From contig JABTUZ010000001.1 of NCBI GenBank assembly GCA_015075105.1, positions 310,001 through 374,000 of the forward strand: a stretch of DNA of 64,000 nt, written 5' to 3'. Shown in pieces: positions 1-7,939 of this stretch. The first letter of the stretch is position 1. Each line of letters starts with the position of its first letter. Position numbers and translations under genes: made by a program. Under the pieces are notes generated by a model that was not told the origin of the DNA, searched no databases, and saw nothing but the letters and a program-made list of their open reading frames with translations. Source of the stretch: Leptospiraceae bacterium (GTDB lineage Bacteria > Spirochaetota > Leptospiria > Leptospirales > Leptospiraceae).

Positions 1-680
1 TTAGGACGAGGTACAGAGTGATCGATAGCGTGGCTGTCAGAAAAAAAATACCTGAATCCTTCACCGGATAAGATTTTTTCGAGTCCCGGGTAATAACCGC
101 ATTCAGATAGCCAAATCCCTCTTGGATCGTGCCCCCAAGTTCTTTTATAAACTTTCCGACCGATTCTGATTTGAGCAAGTACACTGGAAGGCTCACTTTC
201 CATTAGAGGTAAAAAACCGTGTGTTGCCGGGCTTGTTATCGTCTCCAAATACCCTTCTTGATGAAATTCTCTAAAACCATTGATAATATTTTTATCTAAT
301 TCCAAAAAAACTTTTTTTACTTCTTCAAAATTGGCTAAGTAAACTTGAGAAAGATAGTTTAGATGAGGATCATAGACAGTTCTTTTCACTTCTTTGTTCG
401 CAAGTAAAATGAGCATGTCAATTTTTTTGATAAAATTTTCTTGCAGGTATTCGTCCTCTAACATAGAAATCAGTGGTGGAGTAAAAGACATTGTAATCTT
501 AAATCGAACACCTTCTCTCTTCAAGTTTCTGAATGTATTGATGAGGGGAATGTAGGTTTCAAGGATTGCTTCATTCAGCCAGTTTTCTTCTAAAAAAGGC
601 GTGGAATAACCAGGGTGCCTCACATAAGGAAGGTGAGAGTGTAAGACTGGAATTAAATACCCTAACTTTTCATTGCCCAT
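1..680 (-). CDS. GH57 1,4-alpha-glucan branching enzyme, N-terminal part (cut by window edge)
   Basis: The first 226 residues of a glycoside hydrolase family 57 protein are visible; the gene runs off the left edge. Reading from ATG at 680 it shows the N-terminal LHSHLPYVRHP strand, then TPPLISML, TSPATHGFLPLM and GIWLSECGYYPGLE. Glu193 in the last motif is in the position of the family's catalytic nucleophile, and FFSDSH follows near the edge. This pattern is that of the branching-enzyme (AmyC/TK1436) branch of GH57, which forms alpha-1,6 branches in glycogen-like polymers in the cytoplasm. The start overlaps the end of the DUF4912 gene by 11 bp, so the two are probably co-transcribed. The second catalytic residue and C-terminal domain lie outside the window. 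Confidence 0.9.
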   Translation of the reverse strand, partial: MGNEKLGYLIPVLHSHLPYVRHPGYSTPFLEENWLNEAILETYIPLINTFRNLKREGVRFKITMSFTPPLISMLEDEYLQENFIKKIDMLILLANKEVKRTVYDPHLNYLSQVYLANFEEVKKVFLELDKNIINGFREFHQEGYLETITSPATHGFLPLMESEPSSVLAQIRIGRKVYKRTWGHDPRGIWLSECGYYPGLEKILSGEGFRYFFSDSHAIDHSVPRP

Positions 681-1350
681 GTTTAGACGACCCAAAGGAT
701 GAGCCTAAAAAGGCTCGATTTTCTTTTTCTTCTTTAAAATTTTCACTAAACTTCCACAGTCCTTCTATATTTTTGATCCAGCCCTCACTGATCCACTTCT
801 GATGAACCCAGTCCAAGTCAATTTCAGTGGAAGGAGAATTTGCAGGAAGGTTGAGAATCGCCGATTTGAGTATCGAAATATACCTTCCATCCGGACCTAC
901 TACGCACACTTCCACTACTAAATTTTTCACAGGAAAATCAAATTTCATATACCAGTTGTTTGTAAATGGTGGAAGGGAAATCTGATAATTGTGAGTTTTT
1001 GCATTTTTAAATCCTACGCACAATTTAATATAGGAATTATCCGAAATTGTATTTAAAGAAAATAGAGCTTTTTCTAAGGTAGAGTTGGAAATTTCCCAGA
1101 ATATAAAAACTTCTTTTGGATTCTTTTGAAGAATTTTAACAATGTCCCTGTCTATAATTTTTGGCAAATCATTCATTGCAGGGTCTTCATAAATTCTAAG
1201 ACGTGTCGGTTGGAGCTTTATGGTAGATTTCTCGGATGGAACTCTTTTTTTTCGTGGCTTTTTTTCTACCGGAGCTTTTTTCGCTTTTGGAATCTTCGGA
1301 GTAGGGCTTTTTTTCTTTGTTGCTGTTTGTTTCTTTTTGGGAGTAACCAT
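670..1350 (-). CDS. DUF4912 domain protein with Lys/Pro-rich N-terminus
   Basis: 226 residues. The first 45 or so are rich in Lys, Pro and Ala and probably disordered. Residues about 60-200 resemble DUF4912, including FIFWEIS and VVGPDGRYISIL. No catalytic motif, signal peptide or membrane segment is seen. A good ribosome site (GAGGAG) lies 5-10 bases before the ATG. The downstream GH57 gene overlaps it by 11 bp. DUF4912 genes are known to occur beside GH57 genes, so a role in glycogen metabolism is possible, but that is inference. The basic tail might bind nucleic acid or an anionic partner. Confidence 0.85.
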   Translation of the reverse strand: MVTPKKKQTATKKKSPTPKIPKAKKAPVEKKPRKKRVPSEKSTIKLQPTRLRIYEDPAMNDLPKIIDRDIVKILQKNPKEVFIFWEISNSTLEKALFSLNTISDNSYIKLCVGFKNAKTHNYQISLPPFTNNWYMKFDFPVKNLVVEVCVVGPDGRYISILKSAILNLPANSPSTEIDLDWVHQKWISEGWIKNIEGLWKFSENFKEEKENRAFLGSSFGSSKHGQ

Positions 1351-1538
1351 TTTTGACTCCTCGAGCCGATTAGTAATTTCAATTTAGGAATCACTAATAG
1401 AGAGTCAAGAGTTTTATTCTTAGAAATTTTATGATATTCTACAATTTTCTAATACTTTATTTTTTAGAATTATGATTTTTTATTTGACTAAGATTTTAGT
1501 ATTCTATCAGGATAAAAGAAAACAATAAGGCAGTGTTT

Positions 1539-1826
1539 ATGAAAATAAATTATACATGGAAGCATGTAGATCGTTCAGAATCAGCAGAAGAATACGCAGA
1601 TAAAAAATTTCAAGTAATTACTAAGTTTACTCATAAAATCATTTCATGCGATGTTTCGTTTGAATTGAGCCATGGAACTATTCATGCCAATTTAAAACTA
1701 CATTCCGATGGAACGGTATTCAACGCCCAGAATTCTGAAAAGGATATCTACGCATGTATTGATGGTTTAGAGTCCAAAATCCACAGGCAGTTAGAAAAAT
1801 TTCATGATAAGAAATCAAGTCATTAA
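1539..1826 (+). CDS. hpf: Ribosome hibernation-promoting factor / RaiA family, short form
   Basis: About 95 residues matching the short HPF/RaiA fold: N-terminal INYTWKHVDRSESAEEYADKK, a central beta hairpin, and the DIYACIDGLESKIHRQLEK helix that ends the family domain. These proteins bind the 30S decoding region and promote dimerisation or stalling of idle ribosomes. The long-form C-terminal dimerisation domain is absent. A GTG at 1533 is in frame, but AAGG at 1527-1530 is correctly spaced for the ATG at 1539, so I use the ATG. It is a single gene with a TPR gene 12 bp downstream. Confidence 0.85.
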   Translation: MKINYTWKHVDRSESAEEYADKKFQVITKFTHKIISCDVSFELSHGTIHANLKLHSDGTVFNAQNSEKDIYACIDGLESKIHRQLEKFHDKKSSH

Positions 1827-1838
1827 ATTTTAAAGTAA

Positions 1839-2792
1839 ATGAATCCTCCCGATCTCAGTTTTCACAATGCAAGGGAAATTGAAGAGGCAAGCGAGTATCT
1901 AAAAGAAGGGGAATTCGAAAAAGCAAAAACTATTTTTTCTAATCTTCTTGATAAAGAACCTGAAAATCCTGATTTTATTTCAGGATTTTTTATTTCTGGG
2001 TACTGGGACAATCGGATTGAATTAATTTTCAATTCAAAAGAAGGGAAGGATAGAGCCTCAAGGCTTGTTCAATTATTTGATGAATTTGAAAAAGAAGTAA
2101 GCCAGAGAAATTTTTCAAACAAAACATTTCTTTCTTTTGTAACTGAATGCGTTCTTGGCGAAGCCTCTTCGCAATTTAGGAAAGCATACCAAAGAGAAGG
2201 GATGATCGGACTGGAGCCGAATCACCTTATTCAATTAGTTCGTTGCCTGATGAAAATTGGAGACTATACCAATGCAAAAGAAATTTTAGAGTATTCAAAA
2301 AATTTTCACAAATCATCTGGAGAGATTCGTTTTTTTGAGGCAGAATGTATCTATCATCTTGGAGATCACAGGCAAAGCAGGGTATTGTACCGAGATGCGA
2401 TGCTTCTTGATCCACTTGCCATTCGCCCTGAGATGGTAAATTCAGAGCCTTTGCACTCTGCGATTTTATCGATTTCCAAAGAATATTCTGAAATAGATTT
2501 TAAGGAATATCTTCCTGTGTATTGTCTCGAAAAAAATATATTTACAGAAGTAAAAAACTATTCGGATGTAGAAATACAAAATTTTATAAAAGAAATTTCT
2601 CGTCTTGAGGAAAGTTTTAATTCTAAGATTGAAAAATATTCCTTTAAAATTAGGTGTAGAATGATTCAGCTATTGGTCACGATCTTGGACTCTTCCTTCA
2701 AGAAAAACTTAGGAGTATATGAAGAGGCAAAGCACAGGTTGGAGTGCATAGAGCCGGGTTTTTTAGAGAGAAGAAATAATGCAAATTCGTAA
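1839..2792 (+). CDS. TPR-like hypothetical protein
   Basis: 317 residues, cytoplasmic by appearance (no signal peptide or membrane segment). Helical repeat character is clear near residues 12-45 (EASEYLKEGEFEKAKTIF) and about 130-190 (IGDYTNAKEILEYSK, YHLGDHRQSRVLYRDAMLLDP), typical of tetratricopeptide hairpins. The first TPR and a low-complexity C-terminal helix suggest a scaffold or adaptor. It starts 12 bp after the hibernation factor gene and may share its transcript. I do not recognise a specific function. Confidence 0.75.
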   Translation: MNPPDLSFHNAREIEEASEYLKEGEFEKAKTIFSNLLDKEPENPDFISGFFISGYWDNRIELIFNSKEGKDRASRLVQLFDEFEKEVSQRNFSNKTFLSFVTECVLGEASSQFRKAYQREGMIGLEPNHLIQLVRCLMKIGDYTNAKEILEYSKNFHKSSGEIRFFEAECIYHLGDHRQSRVLYRDAMLLDPLAIRPEMVNSEPLHSAILSISKEYSEIDFKEYLPVYCLEKNIFTEVKNYSDVEIQNFIKEISRLEESFNSKIEKYSFKIRCRMIQLLVTILDSSFKKNLGVYEEAKHRLECIEPGFLERRNNANS

Positions 2793-2856
2793 AATTATCA
2801 AAAAAGTAAAGAATTCTGTTTACATAGCTGTAAGTCGTCAAAGTTTTGTTTAAACT

Positions 2857-3507
2857 ATGGATAAATACAAAAAATTTTCTATCTTACTTTTATTCGTCTT
2901 CTGGAATTGCTTCGAATACGAAGAGACGATTTATTTTAAAAAGGGATTTTCTGGTTTTGTGGAAATTGCCTATACAGTTCCTATCAAAGAAAGGTCCAAA
3001 ACATCCTTAATAAAATTTTTACCGGTAACGGAAGAAGATGTAAACAGTAGGATCAACAAAGGTTTGTTTGCTAAAAATATAAAGGTTAGAGACTTTTCCG
3101 TAAAATTTTTGGAAAAAGACGAGAGAGAAGATGTAGTCTATAGAGAAAAAGCAAGAGTGTTTTATCGGTTAGATTTTAATGAATTGAGTCAGTTAGACGG
3201 AATCTTACTCGGATCACTTTTTGTACAGAAAAAAGGGAATTCCATAAGTATCAAAAGAGAATTCAAGTCTGTCAGTATGTCTCCTCCGAACCCGACACCG
3301 GGCGAGAAAAAAATCTTTACTGAATCTATGAGATTGTTAAAAGACGGGTATGTCCATTTTCGTGTAATTTTCCCTATTGCGGCTGAGTGTAGATCCAATA
3401 AAGGAGAAATAAGTCTCGGACTTTTATCTTATAAATTTCCCCTTACAGATACAGTCGAAAAAATTGGAAATAATCTTTGGAATTATTCTATTACTACTGC
3501 CTATTAA
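2857..3507 (+). CDS. Putative lipoprotein
   Basis: 216 residues. A short basic start (MDKYKK) and a hydrophobic stretch end in FVFWNC, a plausible spirochaetal lipobox with Cys18. The remainder is beta-rich and soluble with no recognised domain. The protein is probably anchored in the inner or outer membrane. It converges on, and overlaps by 4 bp, the NifU-like gene. Function unknown. Confidence 0.7.
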   Translation: MDKYKKFSILLLFVFWNCFEYEETIYFKKGFSGFVEIAYTVPIKERSKTSLIKFLPVTEEDVNSRINKGLFAKNIKVRDFSVKFLEKDEREDVVYREKARVFYRLDFNELSQLDGILLGSLFVQKKGNSISIKREFKSVSMSPPNPTPGEKKIFTESMRLLKDGYVHFRVIFPIAAECRSNKGEISLGLLSYKFPLTDTVEKIGNNLWNYSITTAY

Positions 3508-3857
3508 ACTATTTCGTCTAACGCATTGTTCAAGGCAGAGATCACAAATTCCGGATAGTATTTTTTTCTGGGTGGAAATTCAAACACAGATTCAATATTC
3601 TCCGGCTTTAGACTTCTTGCTTCTTCAATAGTTTTATTTTTGATTAAACTAACCAAGGTTTCCAGAGCAACGATACTAAAGCCGCAACCGGTAGATATAT
3701 AAGAAGCATCTACAATTTTTCCGTTTTCTAAATTTAGATACAATTTGTAATTGTCTCCGCATACAGAATTTTTATAAACTGAATGAATTGTAGGGTTGGT
3801 TAGCTCTCCAAAATTCTGTCTATTGTCATTGATTTCTTTAAACCGAACATAATCCAT
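3504..3857 (-). CDS. NifU/IscU-like iron-sulfur cluster scaffold
   Basis: 117 residues with the IscU/SufU core: NPTIHSVYKNSVCGD holds the first cysteine-Gly-Asp, then ISTGCGFSIVALETLVSLIKNKTIEEA holds the second. In the family these cysteines assemble Fe-S clusters in the cytoplasm. The third ligand Cys usually found near the C-terminus is not obvious; the end reads FPPRKKYYPEFVISALNNAL. It may therefore be a degenerate or carrier-type paralogue. No suf/isc partners are adjacent. Confidence 0.75.
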   Translation of the reverse strand: MDYVRFKEINDNRQNFGELTNPTIHSVYKNSVCGDNYKLYLNLENGKIVDASYISTGCGFSIVALETLVSLIKNKTIEEARSLKPENIESVFEFPPRKKYYPEFVISALNNALDEIV

Positions 3858-3912
3858 ATTTTTTAATATAAGCCTTCAATCGAGAGATTGATCTTCATCA
3901 ATTTAAGTCGTA

Positions 3913-4236
3913 TTAGTGTACTTTATCTAAAATTCTTTCCAATAGCCTTTTGTTGAACTCGTCTGACTGTTCCCAACGTGAATGCCATGCCGTAAGTATA
4001 TCTTGAGTTGACCTGCGAGATTCTTCGATTGACCGATTCAGTTGGTTTCTGGATTCTTCAATTGACCTATTCAGTTGATTTCTGGATTCTTCAATTGACC
4101 TATTCAGCTGATTTCTGGATTCTTCTATCATCTGGTTTGTTTCTTTGCTGGATTTGAAAGAAAGATATCCATAAAAAAGTCCTATTGCTGTTATGAGAAA
4201 CCCGGCAGGATTTAAAAAATTCCAAAACTGTTCCAT
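3913..4236 (-). CDS. Small membrane-anchored coiled-coil protein with 11-residue tandem repeats
   Basis: 107 residues. One N-terminal membrane segment (about 10-28, PAGFLITAIGLFYGYLSF) is followed by tandem copies of an 11-residue unit of the type IEESRNQLNRS. The unit period matches a hendecad coiled coil, so a rigid cytoplasmic or periplasmic stalk that oligomerises is likely. The tail (SRWEQSDEFNKRLLERIL) is also helical. The three central units are almost identical at the DNA level (33-bp repeats), which implies recent expansion and possible length variation between strains. No family recognised. Confidence 0.65.
   Translation of the reverse strand: MEQFWNFLNPAGFLITAIGLFYGYLSFKSSKETNQMIEESRNQLNRSIEESRNQLNRSIEESRNQLNRSIEESRRSTQDILTAWHSRWEQSDEFNKRLLERILDKVH
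4019..4137 (-). repeat. 33-bp tandem repeat, about 3.5 units
   Basis: Units begin at 4019, 4052 and 4085, with a partial degenerate unit from 4118. Units 2 and 3 differ at one base and unit 1 differs at a few. Each encodes the 11-residue coiled-coil unit of the overlapping gene, so unit gain or loss keeps the frame. Confidence 0.9.
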
Positions 4237-4324
4237 AAGGAAATAATAGAGAATGGATTTTATTTGTCAAGACTGAATCTCTGGACAAATTTAACGAGTG
4301 TATTGTAAAAATTAGTAGGCTATA

Positions 4325-4723
4325 TTATTTTTTTTCAGAAGCAATTCTAAAACACAAAACACTCAAGAGTAGGGTTATGGGAGTGAATAGCAGAGATTCT
4401 AGTTTACTAAGCGAAAAAATATTTCCAATGGTATTTAAAGCGAACAATAATGATAGCCCGTAAATCATGATTGTGATAATTTTTTCCGATATAAATTTTT
4501 TAATCAGATTGGCTTTCATTCCTATAAAAAACATAATTATCAGTAGGATAGAAATTGAGACTATTTCAAAAATAACCATCTGCGAGTTGTTTTCGATTCG
4601 GCCTCCCCAAACAATGGAATGAGGTATGACACCTGCAATTACCAATAAATGATAAAAAATTGCAGATATAAAAATACATAGTGACGTATTCACTGCTAAA
4701 CGAAATGGAATCTTTTGTATCAT
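4325..4723 (-). CDS. Small integral membrane protein
   Basis: 132 residues with four predicted membrane helices (about 10-32, 47-66, 77-95, 103-122) and short charged loops. No recognised motif. It sits between two other small membrane-protein genes on the same strand (spacings of about 70-90 bp), so they may form a unit. Function unknown. Confidence 0.6.
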   Translation of the reverse strand: MIQKIPFRLAVNTSLCIFISAIFYHLLVIAGVIPHSIVWGGRIENNSQMVIFEIVSISILLIIMFFIGMKANLIKKFISEKIITIMIYGLSLLFALNTIGNIFSLSKLESLLFTPITLLLSVLCFRIASEKK

Positions 4724-4793
4724 AGAAGGACAAGTTTTTTAGTAGTTTAAAAATATACAAGTAGATAAAAAAGCCTTTTCTATAAGACAGTAT

Positions 4794-5591
4794 TTATTTT
4801 CTCTTTGACGAATCTTGTTCTTTTGGGGAACTTTCAAGAGATGTAAGTAAGTCAATCAGAGATATTTTTGGGTTTCTCATTATTCCCCGGTGGGGCTGCT
4901 CTAAGTCCATTGTGACAGTAAAGACAGCAGTAACGAGTAAAACATAAATTAAAATTTTCCGTAACTTGTGTATTAGACGCTCATGTCCACCAGTTAAACG
5001 ACCAATAAGAAAGCTACTTACCATTCCAAAAATAATCAACATAATTATAATCGTATCTGCAATTTGATTCATACTGCCGTAATAGGCTCGATCGTGTGTC
5101 ATTACTATACCGTTGAATCCATTTATAAGAGGAGTGTGGATTGTATTGCTTTTTTTTTCGGAAATAATATATTTCAAAACATCTGCAATCTTATTTTGAA
5201 TTTTGCGAGCGTCACTCGTGATTTCCTTCATTTTCTCATCGTCAATTTTTATTTTGCCAAACAGAATTCGATTTTTAGTATATTCAATTAAAAGTGATTT
5301 TATCTTTTGATATTCTTGGTGCTCCAACATAGAAGAGGTAGCCGCAAAGTCACCGATTGAAATAGCTTCGTTTAATAGGAATTCTTTGCGATGCTCATAG
5401 CGGTCTGCGGCTCCGGAAAAAGAAAAAGCTAACAGTAATGCAAAAAGCGCCATAGTCGCATCTTCTACACGAGACGATGAATCCGAATCATCCTTTTTTT
5501 GAAAGACAATACCAAGCCAGCCGGTTAATAAAAGCAGAATAAAAAAGTAAACACCTAATTTCCAAGCATCTATATGTAGTATAAAACTCAT
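4794..5591 (-). CDS. DUF4239/bestrophin-like membrane protein
   Basis: 265 residues. Helices lie near residues 10-30, 47-60, 180-200 and 212-230, with a long helical soluble section between (about 65-175). The segment DATMALFALLLAFSFSGAADRYEHRKEFLLNEA, split here as a hydrophobic helix then RYEHRKEFLLNEA, is the hallmark of the DUF4239 family, whose predicted topology is bestrophin-like. Transport of small anions has been proposed for that fold but is not shown. The N-terminal start is supported by an immediate membrane helix. No partner gene gives further information. Confidence 0.7.
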   Translation of the reverse strand: MSFILHIDAWKLGVYFFILLLLTGWLGIVFQKKDDSDSSSRVEDATMALFALLLAFSFSGAADRYEHRKEFLLNEAISIGDFAATSSMLEHQEYQKIKSLLIEYTKNRILFGKIKIDDEKMKEITSDARKIQNKIADVLKYIISEKKSNTIHTPLINGFNGIVMTHDRAYYGSMNQIADTIIIMLIIFGMVSSFLIGRLTGGHERLIHKLRKILIYVLLVTAVFTVTMDLEQPHRGIMRNPKISLIDLLTSLESSPKEQDSSKRK

Positions 5592-5739
5592 TTCAGTTTC
5601 TTATTAGAAAATACCTATTAATTAGGCAATTATAAAATATGAGCTTTTTTAAAAATTCAGAGATTGAATGAAATTTTTTTTATGACTATGATTACTATCC
5701 TGAATCTATGTTTAACTATTTTTCTAGGAGTATTTTTTT

Positions 5740-6186
5740 TTAGCCCTCTGACGTTAAGAGTGGGCTATGTGACTTTAGAATTCGAAAGTGCGTTAGCTTT
5801 CCAAATAAACGAATAAATTTTACTTTAAAAAACGAATATTTTTCACTTCCAAATATTTTTGTCTCGTTCTCTTTACTACCTTGTGGTTCTAAAATGAATA
5901 GAGATAGGTTATTTTCTAATTTTATGCAATACGTATTGTTAAAAATAAAGGAGTTGTATTCTATCGAATAGTTTAATTCCTCTGCAATTTTTCGTAAATC
6001 CAGTTTATTTAAAATCTCTGTAGTGATAGGTCTTTTAGAATCCCAAAAAATGAGAGATTCTAGTAATTCTTTTACTAGAGAAGAATTCAAAAGTTCGTAA
6101 ATAAATTTTGCTTCTTCTAAACTCTTACAAGAAATAAAATTACAGGTATCATCAACTTGATTGGGTTTATTAAAGTACGATTCCAA
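5740..6186 (-). pseudogene. C-terminal remnant of Eco57I-type restriction DNA methyltransferase
   Basis: About 148 codons resembling only the last part of Type IIG/Eco57I-like N6-adenine methyltransferases. VDDTCNFISCKSLEEAKFIYELLNS and the following segment WDSKRPITTEILNKLDL match the C-terminal target-recognition end. The SAM-binding and NPPY catalytic regions are absent. The only available start is a TTG at 6186, and the DNA immediately upstream is a copy of the DUF1564 leader repeat, not methyltransferase sequence. This is therefore best read as a truncated remnant joined to an unrelated leader. Whether the fragment is translated is unknown. Confidence 0.65.
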
Positions 6187-6201
6187 AATATTAAATCGAA
6201 T

Positions 6202-6463
6202 ATTTTTCTGCTCTTCTTTATAAGGTAAAAAAAGTTTGCTTTAGAAAAAAATTTTATCGTTTTTTAGAATTTTTTCTTCAGTTTTACGTAAAAAGTCCTA
6301 AATCTGTATTAAATGTGTAATCTCTTGAAATCCCCTAAAAAAGTGGAGTTCCCACATTTTTGCGTGAAAGGTGAACAATTGGTATAAAGCATGCATTTTA
6401 CTGAAAAGAGTGGAGATCCCACATTTTCACACGAAAAGTATAAAAACTGCACTAAATGCGAAA
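6202..6463 (-). repeat. Dispersed leader repeat, copy C (solo, without DUF1564 gene)
   Basis: On the minus strand this matches the leader of copy A (about 45024-45290) nearly base for base. It includes two hairpins with GTGG/CCAC arms at 6343-6355 and 6410-6422, the ATGC-TTTATACCAATTG segment between them, and the AT-rich block ending in GAGCAGAAAAAT. After that point the match stops and no DUF1564 codons follow. It reads directly into the methyltransferase remnant. Boundaries are approximate. Confidence 0.85.
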
Positions 6464-6514
6464 TACTATAAACTATACTAAAAATGACCTGCCTGCAAAA
6501 ATTCAATAAATAGT

Positions 6515-6540
6515 TGAATGAAAAACTTGTTTTTCATTCA
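6515..6540. terminator. Perfect 11-bp inverted repeat before transposase
   Basis: TGAATGAAAAA and its exact complement flank a CTTG loop, ending 8 bp before the transposase ATG at 6549. The right arm carries a run of five T, so it could terminate transcription entering the transposase or hide its ribosome site, as is common for IS elements. It could also be part of the IS end. Confidence 0.5.
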
Positions 6541-6548
6541 TATACTCT

Positions 6549-7761
6549 ATGTTTCTGCAAAATACCCATCACCTTCAAGGCAGTCTATTGGATCCTGAAC
6601 AAAATTTGAACAGTACGTTACGAGGCGTATTAAAAACAATTGGTCCTAAACTTTTACGAGAAGATATTTAAGAATATCAACGAGAAGGATTTTAGATGCT
6701 TGTATCATCCTGTTTTTGGTCGAAGTAATTTTCCTGTAAATATTTCGGTAGCCATTGATATCATAAAAGAGATGTATTCTCTGACAGATGAGCAGTTGTA
6801 TGAAAATTATCACTTCAATTATTTGTATCAGAAGGTGTTAGGAGTCGATGATATTAATCGATATAGTTTTGCGAATATGAAGAGCGAACGGGTATAAATC
6901 TTTTCGATCGAGTTTTTCAAGATGGCCGTGATGCAATTATTGAGGAACTTGGCTTGAAGAATTCAACGCAGAGAATTGATTCTGTGATGCGGCGAATATC
7001 GAGCGGATGAATCGCCTAACGTTATTCTATAAAGTTCTGAGTAATCTGATGAAAGTTTTGCAAGAATTAGAAATTAAGCCTTCAGGTGAATTGGATTCAA
7101 TTTTGTCTCAGGAAGAGGACGGTTTCTGCTATCGTTTGCCCAAGTCTCAAGTGTAAGATCGGACAGAACAACTTGGAAATTTTCTGTTTATCTATGTGAA
7201 ACGTTTCGAGAATGACGAAAAAGAAGACGTAAATTTTGTAGCGACTGCAATTCGCGGGAAGGAAAATGAGAAAGAACTCGACTCTCTTTTCTTTACGTTA
7301 TGCGACAATGGATTGATTGAACAATGTCCAAATGATGAAATCCCTAAATCCCAAAAATTAAAAGCTGATGGAACTTTAATTGCAAACTTTGAATCAAAAA
7401 AATGTGCGTCATGTCCGTTAAAAGAAAAGTGCGTTGCATACAAAAGTGAAAAGCAATCCCGAATAAAAATTGATACGAAGCGGAGATGGTTGGATGAAAG
7501 AAATGCAAAGTTCAAATCCGGAGAATATCAGACTTTATGTAAATTGCGTCCACCGGTTGAAGGTTTGATGGAAACTAAAACCAAAATATCTGAAGGGGCG
7601 AACTAGGGCTCCGTAAAGTTGGACATCGCATGATTTTGAGGGCAATCGGAATCAATTTTAGACGATATGCGACACACATCGCTTATTTTTTCAAAAATTT
7701 GTTATTCCCATGTGAGAATGAGTTTCAATTGTGCGATTTTGAGACTCTGCCCGCCTTATGA
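6549..7761 (+). pseudogene. Decayed IS1182-family transposase
   Basis: A transposase spread over several frames. It starts MFLQNTHHLQGSLLDPEQ at 6549 and stops at 6670. A second segment (to 6897) carries the DUF772-type N-terminal domain, SNFPVNISVAIDIIKEMY. Frameshifted pieces follow (NLFDRVFQDGRDAIIEELG). A long piece at 7196-7606 contains the CASCPLKEKC cysteine cluster of IS1182 DDE transposases. A shift then leads to MILRAIGINFRRYATHI and the end at 7761. At least four frame breaks or stops and internal deletions make it inactive. I could not delimit terminal inverted repeats, so the full IS borders are not given. Confidence 0.85.
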
Positions 7762-7780
7762 GAAATCTTTTTAAGGCGGG
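7750..7780. terminator. Hairpin at end of transposase remnant
   Basis: CCCGCCTTA (7750-7758) pairs perfectly with TAAGGCGGG (7772-7780) across a 13-base loop and overlaps the transposase stop codon. There is no following T-run, so it may be a stem-loop belonging to the IS end rather than a classical terminator. The rest of the gap to 7939 holds nothing else I recognise except the 22-bp repeat at 7786. Confidence 0.5.
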
Positions 7781-7785
7781 TCAAC

Positions 7786-7807
7786 TATTTCCAAGAAAGA
7801 CTTTTTG
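7786..7807 (+). repeat. 22-bp repeat, copy 1 (other copy at 61880-61901)
   Basis: The 22 bases beginning TATTTCCAAGAAAG are identical to 61880-61901. The match continues imperfectly for several bases to the right. It lies just after the transposase remnant. It may be a scrap of an IS or another dispersed repeat. Confidence 0.6.
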
Positions 7808-7939
7808 CAGGTGTATCCTTAATCTTCAATCAAATTTACAGGCTTTATATGTCTCTTAACTCGAACTCACGTTAAGTATAAAAATGCTCTTTGAACAGAT
7901 GAATTACTCCGATAAAGAGAAATGGGAGAATAAAAAAAA

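Noticed and set aside
566-802. 78-codon plus-strand frame opposite the GH57 and DUF4912 genes
   Set aside because: Antisense to two clear genes with no family match.
1484-1510. Sigma-70 promoter TTGACT/TATTCT before hpf
   Set aside because: The boxes are only 10 bases apart; no properly spaced pair is present.
6309-6506. 65-codon minus-strand frame inside leader copy C
   Set aside because: It is not preserved in copies A and B, which differ by indels here; a product of the repeat only.
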